Shown piece after piece: positions 1 through 6,932 of a stretch of DNA of 6,932 nt. Origin of the DNA: JALZAH01 sp051000755 (GTDB lineage Bacteria; Actinomycetota; Acidimicrobiia; Acidimicrobiales; Palsa-688); the NCBI GenBank assembly GCA_051000755.1, contig JBPCNZ010000133.1:1-6932 (forward strand). Direction: 5' to 3'. Both the position numbers and the translations under genes were made by a program. The stretch's first letter is position 1. Every line of letters begins with the position of its first letter. The notes beneath the pieces were generated by a model that searched no databases, was not told the DNA's origin, and worked only from the letters and a program-made list of their open reading frames with translations.

Positions 1-1
1 C

Positions 2-115
2 AGTCCACCAAAATCCCACACCGCCGGCCCCGGCCGCCCCAAAGGCACCCGAAGACCGCCCAGAACCCGCTACCCCGCCGTCAAAAAGACCGCCCAATCA
101 GCAGCCAGGGTTTAA
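2..115 (+). CDS. Possible C-terminal tail of an unidentified gene, cut by the window edge
   Basis: An open frame enters from the left edge and ends at TAA 113-115. The 37 visible residues are very basic and rich in proline and arginine, and include a GRPKGTR stretch followed by RYPAVKKTA. Basic GRPKG-type tails occur at the C-termini of some IS transposases and as AT-hook-like DNA-binding tails, so an insertion-sequence end is one possibility. Nothing catalytic is visible. All three plus-strand frames are open over most of this GC-rich segment, so even the reading frame is uncertain. Treat this as a pointer to the sequence left of the window rather than an identified gene. Confidence 0.22.
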   Translation, partial: SPPKSHTAGPGRPKGTRRPPRTRYPAVKKTAQSAARV

Positions 116-142
116 TCGCAAGCTAAGGTCTGTTTGTTTGAT

Positions 143-169
143 CCGTGCAGGCAGGTACTGTCTGCGCGG
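143..169 (+). terminator. Stem-loop between the left-edge frame and the minus-strand cluster
   Basis: Bases 143-154 pair with 158-169 around a three-base loop (gta), giving a 12-bp stem with two G-U wobbles when read as plus-strand RNA. On the minus strand those two positions become A-C mismatches, so the hairpin favours plus-strand transcripts. It sits about 28 bases behind the TAA of the left-edge frame, where a terminator for that gene would be expected. No run of T follows it, so an intrinsic terminator of the E. coli type is not supported. It could instead belong to the end of a mobile element. Confidence 0.35.
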
Positions 170-187
170 CACTCGATGCTTAGCGTG

Positions 188-221
188 ACCGAGGGGGTCC
201 TTCCCGAAGGGCCCCCTCGGT
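188..221 (-). terminator. Strong hairpin terminator of the P450-TetR-AhpD-like cluster
   Basis: Bases 188-197 are perfectly complementary to 212-221 (ten pairs). The stem continues inward through 198-202 with 207-211, including one wobble, to a four-base loop at 203-206, for about 15 pairs in all. On the minus strand it begins four bases after the TAA stop of the peroxidase-related gene at 226-228. It lacks a downstream U-tract, as many high-GC actinobacterial terminators do. It faces the plus-strand frame at the left edge and could stop transcription from both sides. Confidence 0.7.
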
Positions 222-225
222 GCTC

Positions 226-807
226 TTACCGGGGGAGGCGCCCCATCAGGTGGAACTCCTCGTTGGGGGCGAGCGCCAGGGCGTGGGCCATGCGGTTGGA
301 CAGGGCGAAGAGGGCGACCACGGCGGCGATGTCCCAGATGTCGTCGTCGTCGAAGCGGGCGTCGTGGAGGGCGGTGACGTCGTCGTCGCTGATCTCCTCG
401 GGAACGAGCGACAGCTTCACCGCGTAGGCGAGCATGGCCCGCTGGCGGGGCGTGATGGGTGCCTGGCGCCAGTTGCCCGCCACCAGATCGGCGATGAGGG
501 GGTCCTTGGCCCGGACCCGGAGTATGGCCCCGTGGGCGACGATGCAGTAGGTGCACGAACGCTCGGCGCTGGTGGCCACCACGATCATCTCGCGCTCCGC
601 CTTGGACAGCCCGGACTCGGATTCCATGACCGCATCGTGATAGGCCACGAAGGCCCGGAACTCCGCTGGGCGGCGAGCCAGGGCGAGGAACACGTTGGGC
701 ACGAAGCCGCTCTTCTCCTGCACCTCCATGATGCGGGCCCGAACGTCGTCGGGGACCTTGTCGAGGGTGTCGGTGGTGGGTACGTCGAATCGGGAGAAGG
801 GCGCCAT
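226..807 (-). CDS. AhpD-like peroxidase-related protein (carboxymuconolactone decarboxylase fold)
   Basis: The predicted 193-residue cytoplasmic protein has the length and sequence of the 'uncharacterized peroxidase-related enzyme' branch of the CMD/AhpD superfamily. The redox centre is SCTYCIVAHG, with Cys85, Cys88 and His92, matching the CxxC...His of AhpD, where the cysteine pair reduces peroxide or a partner disulfide with histidine and glutamate acting as proton relay. The flanking segments (GFVPNVFLALARRP near residue 34, SKAEREMIVVATSAE near 68) are also typical. Substrate and partner cannot be read from the sequence. The chosen ATG (807-805) shares its A with the TGA of the upstream repressor gene (TGATG), which indicates translational coupling. 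A longer frame starting at 867 would overlap the repressor by 60 bases and adds only a Gly/Pro-rich stretch. The gene is probably last in the cluster, and a strong hairpin follows. A role in peroxide or quinone by-product handling beside the P450 is inference. Confidence 0.85.
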   Translation of the reverse strand: MAPFSRFDVPTTDTLDKVPDDVRARIMEVQEKSGFVPNVFLALARRPAEFRAFVAYHDAVMESESGLSKAEREMIVVATSAERSCTYCIVAHGAILRVRAKDPLIADLVAGNWRQAPITPRQRAMLAYAVKLSLVPEEISDDDVTALHDARFDDDDIWDIAAVVALFALSNRMAHALALAPNEEFHLMGRLPR

Positions 808-1382
808 CACCTTGACGTTACCGCCGCCCCCTCCGGTGCCAGGCTGGCGACCTGGGCATCCACCCACCGGCGGTACTCGTCGAGGACCACTGTTACCCGG
901 CGGTGATCGCCGGTCCCCAACTGCTGGGCGCCGATGAGCAGGGTCAGGCCGACCTCGCTCAGCCTGCGGGCATGGCTCGCCTCCAGGCCGGACTCTTCCA
1001 ACGTCTTGGCCACGATCCCGCCCCGGCCTTCGTCGACCCGGTGTTGCACCTCGGCCGCGAAGGGGTCGGTGGCGGCCAGGATCCGGATGGCACGCTCGGC
1101 GCCGTGGTTGAGGGCGACGGCCAGGGCCTCGAGGCAGGCGATCCGCTCCCGAGGGTCGGTGACCTGGAGGGATTCCTCCACCAGGCGGCGCCCGTAGGCC
1201 TCCTCCCAGTACAGGAGCATGTGGCGCACGAACGTCGGGCGGTTGCGGAAGTGGTGGTAGAACGACCCTTTGGTGACGGCGAGGCGTTCACACAGACCGT
1301 CGATGGTGACCCGGGCCACGCCCCCCTCGGCCAGCAGGCGCAGCGCCGTCTCGTAGTAATCGGTCGGTTGAAGCGTCGCCAC
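807..1382 (-). CDS. TetR/AcrR-family transcriptional repressor
   Basis: The predicted protein is 191 residues long. Residues about 5-52 form a TetR_N helix-turn-helix domain: a first helix ending in ALRLLAEGGVARVTIDGL, then CERLAVTKGSFYHHFRN, with the family's characteristic G-S-F/L-Y-x-H-F recognition-helix signature. The rest is an alpha-helical ligand-binding and dimerisation domain with no recognisable ligand specificity. The GTG at 1382-1380 is chosen because GAGGAGG (1387-1393) lies four bases upstream. A TTG at 1427 would add 15 residues, but it falls inside the probable operator and has no ribosome binding site. The protein probably represses its own transcription through the palindrome at 1427-1444 and the P450 gene through the one at 2785-2800. 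The stop codon overlaps the start of the peroxidase-related gene. The P450 reading frame runs open through the first two thirds of this gene in another frame, but the domain match, ribosome binding site and operator all favour this frame as the coding one. Confidence 0.9.
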   Translation of the reverse strand: MATLQPTDYYETALRLLAEGGVARVTIDGLCERLAVTKGSFYHHFRNRPTFVRHMLLYWEEAYGRRLVEESLQVTDPRERIACLEALAVALNHGAERAIRILAATDPFAAEVQHRVDEGRGGIVAKTLEESGLEASHARRLSEVGLTLLIGAQQLGTGDHRRVTVVLDEYRRWVDAQVASLAPEGAAVTSR

Positions 1383-1386
1383 GGGT

Positions 1387-1393
1387 CCTCCTC
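1387..1393 (-). promoter_or_regulatory. Shine-Dalgarno of the TetR-family gene
   Basis: The minus strand reads GAGGAGG followed by ACCC and then GTG. This is the clearest ribosome binding site in the window, and it decides the GTG start of the regulator. It also shows that the regulator is translated independently of the P450. Confidence 0.75.
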
Positions 1394-1426
1394 GCCGCCA
1401 CGGGTGAAGTGACAAGGCCCCCGGCA

Positions 1427-1444
1427 ACGTACCATCAGGTACGT
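1427..1444. promoter_or_regulatory. Perfect 7-4-7 palindrome, probable TetR operator (site 1)
   Basis: The sequence acgtaccatcaggtacgt consists of two perfectly complementary seven-base arms (1427-1433 and 1438-1444) around a four-base centre. It lies 45 bases upstream of the regulator's GTG, where an autorepression operator of a TetR-family protein is expected. Its core can be written CGTAC-N6-GTACG (1428-1443), the same geometry as the palindrome before the P450 gene. The location and symmetry are seen directly; binding by this regulator is inferred. Confidence 0.7.
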
Positions 1445-1482
1445 GATCCGCCAGCTCATCGCCCGGGCGGCCTCGCCTGACC

Positions 1483-2737
1483 CTAAGCGCAGGGTGTAGC
1501 GGATGGGGAGGTGCTTGAGCCCGCCCACGAACAGGGTCTGCGAGAGCACCGGGTCGCCGGCCAACTTGATGGTGTCGAGGCGGGGCAGGAGCTCGGTGAG
1601 CAGAGCCTTGATCTCCATCTTGGCCAGGGTGGCCCCCAGGCAGTAATGGGCCCCGAAGCCGAAGGCCAGGTGCCGGTTGGGGGAGCGGCCCACATCGAAG
1701 GTGAAGGGGTTGGTGAATATCTCAACGTCGCGGTTGGCCGATGGATACGAGAGGAGTACCCCGTCGCCCGCTTCGAAGTGGTGACCCCCCACGTCGGCGG
1801 CGGTGACCGCGTTGCGCATGAAGTGCTTGACCGGGGTGACCCAGCGAATGATCTCGTCGGCGGCGGTGGCGATGAGCGAAGGGTCGTCCTTGAGCCTCTG
1901 CAGCTCGTCGGGGTGCTCGATGAGCGCCTGGAGGCCACCCGCCATGGCCGCCGACGTCGTGTCGTGGCCGGCGGTGGCGACGATGACGTAGTACGACAGC
2001 TGCTCGACGATGTCGAGGGGTTGGCCGGCGATGCTGGCGTTGGCCACCACCGACGCCAGGTCCTCAGTGGGCTGTGCTTGCCGATCGGCGACCAGCTCGG
2101 AGAAGTAGGCGAAGAAATCCATGATGACCTGCTGGAGCTCTTCGGGAGACGTGCCCCGGGTGTATTCGGGATCGTCGCCGCCGAAGAGGTTCTGGGTCAG
2201 GCTCAGCATGCGCGGATAGTCCTCCTCGGGCAGGCCAAGGATGGCCAGGATGACCTGGAGCGGGTATGGCATGGCGACGTCGCGGGCGAAGTCGCAGGTC
2301 CCGCCGAAGGTGACCATGCGGGCCACCGAGGCTCGGGCCAGCTCGGCCAGTCGCTCCTCGAGGCGGCCCAGGCTGCGGGGCTTGAACCAGTCGATGGTCA
2401 GCGACCGCAGCTCGCGGTGGTGGGGATCGTCGAGGTGGATCAGGGTCTTGAGCTCGCCCTGCTGGCGCTGGTACTCCTCCCGGTCGAGAGGTTGGAGCAC
2501 CGCCCGGGGCTCGTTGCGCCACACCTCGTTGTTGCGGGCGATGTCGTAGACGTCGGCCCACCGGGTGATGGCCCAGAACGGTGGGAACCCGTCCCTCTCC
2601 ACCCGGTGGATGGGCGACTCCTGGCGCAGCACCGCGCAGGCCCGGTGAAACCGGGCATCGTCGGCGTAGGCGCTCGGCGTGACGAAGACCTTCCCGGCTT
2701 CATCAGGGCTCGGGGCTGCGGTCGCGGTTTCCGTCAT
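1483..2737 (-). CDS. Cytochrome P450 monooxygenase (3' end frameshifted or stop lost)
   Basis: This is a soluble bacterial-type P450 that would insert one oxygen atom of O2 into an organic substrate using electrons from a ferredoxin/reductase pair, which is not encoded nearby. About 417 residues match the family. The I-helix oxygen-activation motif AGHDTT is at 256-261, the K-helix ExxR (EIIR) at 295-298, and the heme-binding loop FGFGAHYCLG at 359-368 with thiolate ligand Cys366. The overall pattern, including HLDDPHHRELR near 101 and FVGGLKHLPIRY near 403, resembles actinobacterial and proteobacterial P450s for steroid, terpene or alkyl substrates, but the substrate cannot be assigned. The start is ATG 2737-2735, with GGGGGA seven to eight bases upstream. 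Homology ends at YTLR (residue 417), where the +1 frame reads TAG at 1485-1483. The actual frame stays open to 959, so the 3' boundary given here assumes a one-base insertion in the TT at 1485-1486. Expression is probably controlled by the TetR protein through the palindrome at 2785-2800. Confidence 0.9.
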
Positions 2738-2784
2738 CGGTGTCCCCCGGCGGCTCGATCGTTCGCCGTACCTTACCGGTCCGC

Positions 2785-2800
2785 CATACCTCAACGTATG
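2785..2800. promoter_or_regulatory. Palindrome upstream of P450, probable TetR operator (site 2)
   Basis: The sequence catacctcaacgtatg has perfectly complementary five-base arms (2785-2789 and 2796-2800) separated by six bases. It lies 47 bases upstream of the P450 ATG and 15 bases from the menF stop codon's last base on the same strand, within a 70-base gap that must hold the P450 promoter. Arm length, the six-base spacing, the CRTAC/GTAYG half-sites and the distance to the start codon all match site 1 before the TetR gene. The G-to-A change between the two sites is compensated symmetrically in both arms, which argues for dimer binding rather than chance. Confidence 0.6.
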
Positions 2801-2807
2801 TCGCGGG

Positions 2808-4133
2808 TCAGGGGCGGACCAGGGCGGCCAGCAGCGCTTGCAATTTGAGCTGGGTCTCGGCCAGCTCCGCTCCCGGATCCGACTCGGCGACCACGCCGAC
2901 GCCGGCGTACATGCTGGCCCGCTCGCCATCCAGGCAGGCTGACCGCAGGCCGAGTGCCCACGCACCGTCACCGCGGGAATCGACCCAGCCGACCGGGCCG
3001 GCATAGGGTCCTCGATCGAACCCTTCCACCTTCTGCAGGTACCGCACGGCCTCGGGGGTGGGGTGGCCGCCGACGGCGGCGGTGGGGTGGATGGCATCGA
3101 CGAGCTCGAGGGCGGTCGGGAGGTGTCCGTCGCGGGCTGCGAGCCGGGCGGTGATCGGCGTGGCCAGGTGGGACACGTTGCGCAGCCCCATCACGGTCGG
3201 TGTCTCGGGAACGGCCAACGTCTCGCACCACGGGGCCAGGGCTCCGGTGAGCTGGTCGATCACGATCTGGTGCTCCCAGCGGTCCTTGCTCGACGCCAGC
3301 AGGCCGGCAACCAGGGCGTCGTCGGCCGTCCGGTCACCGCTGCGGGCCACGGTGCCGGCCAGCGGGTGGCTGGCGAAGCGGTCGCCCTCCCGGCGGACGA
3401 GCAGCTCGGGGCTGGCGCCGATGAACCCTCCGACGTGGAAGATCATGCATGTGGGGTACAGGGCGCGGAGGCGGGAGACGACGTCACCGACGAGGAAGGG
3501 GCGGTTGGCCACGACGTCGACGCGGCGGGCCAGGACCACCTTGGCCAGGTCGCCGGCCCGGATGGTGGCCACGGCGTCGGCGATCATCTCCTGCCAGGCG
3601 GCGTGCGACAGCGGGGAGCTGAGCGTGAACCCGTCGGGCGGGGTGGCGTCGGCCGTGGCCCCCGCGGCGGGCGTGGTGGCACCGCCCTGGGCCCGCCAGT
3701 CGTCCGCCCATGCTCCCGTCACCCCGGGCCGCAGGTCGACGACGGTTTCCCAGAGCCGGCCTTGGCGGTGGGCGACGATGCGGCGGGGGATCACCAGGGT
3801 GCCGGGAGTGTCGGGAGCAAACGGCAGGGCCCCGAAGGCCACGGGACCGCTGCCGGGTACGCCGAGCGGGTCGTCGGACTCGATGGCCTCCAGGATGGCG
3901 GCCACCTCGGCCCCCCGGTGCGTCCCCTCGCCCGTCTCCGGGGCGGCTGTACCGTCCGTGCCGGGGTCGGTCCGGGTGATGGGCAACGCCATACCGGCTC
4001 CGGCCAGCACCCCTTGGTCGCTGGTCCACAGCACACCGTCGGGGCTGGTGCCGAGGGCGACCAGGTCCGGCTCACCGTCGATCGAGCGGGTCGTGGCCAC
4101 CAGCTCGTCGGGGCGGGGCCACCGGGAGATCAT
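2808..4133 (-). CDS. menF: Isochorismate synthase (menaquinone pathway)
   Basis: The enzyme converts chorismate to isochorismate, the first committed step of menaquinone synthesis, with Mg2+ in the cytoplasm. The 441-residue protein has a variable N-terminal half and a C-terminal chorismate-binding domain from about residue 175. Visible motifs are GDLAKVVLAR (Lys198, the expected general base for water attack), ASPELLVRREG (Glu243, general acid), HPLAGT at 256-261, DRWEHQIVID at 284-293, HPTAAVGGHPT at 349-359, GPYAGPVGW at 375-383 and a Glu-rich end (AESDPGAELAET) that would coordinate metal. The lysine at 198 and the PYAGPVGW pattern favour isochorismate synthase over anthranilate or aminodeoxychorismate synthase. 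A siderophore-type role (EntC/DhbC) cannot be excluded because no other men or siderophore genes are present. The ATG at 4133 is preferred because conservation begins soon after it and a normal divergent promoter gap remains. An in-frame ATG at 4244 would add 37 unconserved residues and leave little promoter space. Confidence 0.88.
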   Translation of the reverse strand: MISRWPRPDELVATTRSIDGEPDLVALGTSPDGVLWTSDQGVLAGAGMALPITRTDPGTDGTAAPETGEGTHRGAEVAAILEAIESDDPLGVPGSGPVAFGALPFAPDTPGTLVIPRRIVAHRQGRLWETVVDLRPGVTGAWADDWRAQGGATTPAAGATADATPPDGFTLSSPLSHAAWQEMIADAVATIRAGDLAKVVLARRVDVVANRPFLVGDVVSRLRALYPTCMIFHVGGFIGASPELLVRREGDRFASHPLAGTVARSGDRTADDALVAGLLASSKDRWEHQIVIDQLTGALAPWCETLAVPETPTVMGLRNVSHLATPITARLAARDGHLPTALELVDAIHPTAAVGGHPTPEAVRYLQKVEGFDRGPYAGPVGWVDSRGDGAWALGLRSACLDGERASMYAGVGVVAESDPGAELAETQLKLQALLAALVRP

Positions 4134-4300
4134 GGAGCCTGTTCTACCTCGCGGCAGGGACCAATTGACAGCCGCTCCGGCCGGCCCTGTCACCAGCTTG
4201 TAAGGCGGGAGCGTCACCGACAGGGCAGCAACGCTCGGTACCATCGGCTTTCACACACTCGGCGCGGCACACCGCCAGGCGCCGAATGGAGCCATCGCAC
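4134..4300. promoter_or_regulatory. Divergent menF / ftsH intergenic region with an inverted repeat
   Basis: This gap must carry promoters for menF (minus) and ftsH (plus). An eight-base inverted repeat, gccctgtc (4184-4191) and gacagggc (4219-4226), is separated by 27 bases. The direct repeat gtcacc occurs at 4189-4194 and 4213-4218, overlapping or adjoining its arms. A consensus TTGACA lies at 4165-4170 on the plus strand, but no convincing -10 box follows at 16-18 bases. On the minus strand, TAGAAC (4146-4141) ends seven bases before the menF ATG, so a leaderless menF transcript is possible but weakly supported. If menF starts at 4244, part of this region is coding. Confidence 0.4.
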
Positions 4301-6261
<1,961 letters not shown>

Positions 6262-6265
<4 letters not shown>

Positions 6266-6576
6266 GCAACGCCGTGGGCCCGGAGTCGGTGGGCCCGGAG
6301 TCGGTGGTCGTGTACTGGCGGAGCGGTTGCGGGTTCTGCTTGCGCCTGGTGCGCACGCTGGAGCGGGCCGGGGTGCCTACCGAGCTGCGCAACATCTGGG
6401 AGGACGACGACGCCCGGCGGTTCGTCGCCGCCCACAACCGAGGCGCCGAAACGGTGCCGACGGTCGAGGTGGGGGACCGGGTGGTCACCAATCCCGACCC
6501 CGGCGAGCTCCTCGCCTGGTTGGCCGAAGCCCACCCCCTCCTCGTCGCCAAGGCGGGCGGCCAGGTCAGGCGCTGA
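6262..6576 (+). CDS. Glutaredoxin / mycoredoxin-like thiol-disulfide protein
   Basis: This small cytoplasmic redoxin of 104 residues has active site CGFC (Cys23, Cys26) in VVVYWRSGCGFCLRLV. Mycobacterial mycoredoxin-1 has CGYC at the same place. The cis-proline loop TVPTVEVGD lies at about 64-72, followed by a VTNPDP turn and a C-terminal helix. These are the hallmarks of the glutaredoxin fold, which in actinobacteria reduces mycothiol mixed disulfides with electrons from mycothiol. No mycothiol genes are visible here, so that partner is inferred. The ATG (6262-6264) overlaps the ftsH TGA (6263-6265) as ATGA, which implies co-transcription and translational coupling. The N-terminal VGPESVGPES comes from a 15-base tandem duplication, and GTG codons at 6274, 6289 and 6304 are alternative starts. 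The last 11 bases overlap the convergent topoisomerase remnant. Confidence 0.85.
6274..6303 (+). repeat. Perfect 15-base tandem duplication in the redoxin N-terminus
   Basis: The unit gtgggcccggagtcg occurs twice in succession (6274-6288 and 6289-6303) and encodes VGPES twice. It keeps the frame and sits before the first beta-strand of the redoxin fold, so it should be tolerated. Each unit begins with GTG and contains GGAG, so the duplication also repeats a possible start-codon and ribosome-binding arrangement. Confidence 0.9.
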
Positions 6577-6838
6577 GCTTGTCGGCGGTGTGCCCAGCCG
6601 GGTCGAGGAGATCGAGAACGGCCTCTTCCACCGCCCCCTGGGTAGAGGGATGCCCGAAGCTGACGGAGCAGATCCACACCGCCTGCCACGCCAGGGGGAG
6701 GACCAGACCCTCGATCCTATCAAGCACGGCGGGGTCCTCGACCCGTCGGCCACTGGCGTCGAGGTATTCGAAACCCCGCCCTCTCCGCCGCCGGGTGTAG
6801 CCCTGCCCGCTGCAGTCGGACCGGCGGATCCTGGGCAT
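6566..6838 (-). pseudogene. Truncated or internally deleted DNA topoisomerase IB
   Basis: The first 57 or so of 90 residues match the N-terminus of bacterial (poxvirus-like) type IB topoisomerases: IRRSDCSG at 4-11, the TRRRRGRGFEYLD block at 15-27, a VEDPAVLDRI stretch at 33-42, and LPLAWQAVWIC at 47-57 (family consensus IPPAW..VWIC). Full-length enzymes are about 330-380 residues, relax supercoils through a catalytic tyrosine, and carry an Arg/Lys/His catalytic set in the missing C-terminal two thirds, so this product cannot be active. After Cys57 (about base 6668) homology stops. The last 33 residues include EEAVLDLLD, which recalls the extreme C-terminus of some family members and may mean an internal deletion rather than simple truncation. 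The ATG at 6838 has no strong ribosome binding site. The 3' end overlaps the convergent redoxin gene by 11 bases. The family match is from recalled consensus; a live minimal protein is unlikely. Confidence 0.7.
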
Positions 6839-6932
6839 GGCGTTCGCACTACCCTGCCGAGGGCACCGTTCAAACGGGCCCGTTCCGGTACGAACCGGCT
6901 GAGTATCGTCGATGCCGTGGAGCCGGAGCTGC
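6839..6932. promoter_or_regulatory. Palindrome-dense intergenic region, probable divergent promoter area
   Basis: Three overlapping or adjacent palindromes occupy 6866-6898: ccgtt-ca-aacgg (6866-6877), the perfect 12-mer aacgggcccgtt (6873-6884) and ccggt-acga-accgg (6885-6898). They lie upstream of the topoisomerase remnant on the minus strand and of whatever begins at the right edge. On the plus strand a TATCGT (6904-6909) stands seven bases before a GTG (6917), consistent with a leaderless start of a new gene (VEPEL...). An ATG at 6912 is another option. Too little is visible to call that gene. Confidence 0.35.

Larger units (their letters stand above)
959..1482 (-). other. Open-frame extension of the P450 gene overlapping the TetR gene
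   Basis: Read from the P450 ATG at 2737, the frame meets no stop at the expected C-terminus and continues for about 175 codons to a TGA at 959-961. The added translation is rich in Arg, Pro, Ser and Trp, shows no domain, and looks like the out-of-frame shadow of the TetR gene it covers. It also runs through the palindrome and the Shine-Dalgarno of that gene. It is most likely not a genuine protein segment, although taken literally the sequence encodes a 592-residue P450 fusion. Confidence 0.6.

Noticed and set aside
116..187. Possible tRNA or small RNA in the left gap
   Set aside because: There is no cloverleaf, no TTCGANNC-type arm and no CCA end. Only the hairpins described are visible.
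808..867. Extended N-terminus of the peroxidase-related protein starting at 867
   Set aside because: It would overlap the TetR gene by 60 bases, adds only a Gly/Pro-rich stretch, and ignores the TGATG junction at 807.
1383..1427. TTG start of the TetR gene at 1427
   Set aside because: It begins inside the palindrome, has no ribosome binding site, and the GTG at 1382 has GAGGAGG at good spacing.
1480..1495. Short hairpin (accct-aagcgc-agggt) at the end of the P450 homology
   Set aside because: The stem is only five pairs without a U-tract and is as likely to be chance as a terminator, although it does coincide with the suspected frameshift.
1511..2848. A 445-codon plus-strand open frame antisense to the P450 gene
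   Set aside because: It is low-complexity shadow sequence opposite a clear P450 with intact heme and ExxR motifs.
4134..4244. Upstream ATG for menF at 4244
   Set aside because: The additional 37 residues do not resemble the family and would leave about 56 bases for two divergent promoters. It was not excluded outright.

Overview
The window reads as a stretch of chromosome from a high-GC Gram-positive bacterium. Every convincing gene favours G/C in the third codon position, one regulator starts with GTG behind a strong Shine-Dalgarno, a mycoredoxin-like protein is present, and isochorismate synthase implies menaquinone. An actinobacterium, possibly of the Acidimicrobiia, is the best guess, but nothing here fixes the taxon.

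Left edge (1-225): a possible C-terminal tail of an unidentified plus-strand gene, then about 110 bases without genes holding two stem-loops. The second lies directly behind the stop of the minus-strand gene cluster and is its likely terminator.

Minus-strand oxidation module (226-2807, read right to left): a cytochrome P450, a TetR-family repressor and an AhpD-like 'peroxidase-related' carboxymuconolactone-decarboxylase-fold protein. The repressor and the AhpD-like gene are coupled by a TGATG overlap. The P450 and the repressor are each preceded, 45-47 bases before the start codon, by a palindrome of identical geometry, CRTAC-N6-GTAYG. These are the best candidates for the operators of this TetR protein and would make the module a self-contained regulon. 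The P450 reading frame has no stop at its natural C-terminus and stays open far into the repressor gene. A one-base shift would restore a TAG exactly where P450 homology ends.

Middle (2808-6576): menF (isochorismate synthase, menaquinone pathway) is divergent from ftsH, a membrane-bound AAA+ zinc protease. The ftsH stop overlaps the start of a small CGFC glutaredoxin/mycoredoxin-like protein (ATGA), so protease and redoxin are probably co-translated.

Right edge (6566-6932): a minus-strand 90-codon ORF carries the N-terminal signature of bacterial topoisomerase IB and then loses homology at about residue 57. It is a decayed or internally deleted remnant whose 3' end overlaps the redoxin gene. 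Upstream of it lies a short region packed with overlapping palindromes, probably a divergent promoter region with a further gene leaving the window.

No RNA genes, CRISPR arrays or complete mobile elements were seen. The least described element is the P450-TetR-AhpD-like module with its matched palindromes.
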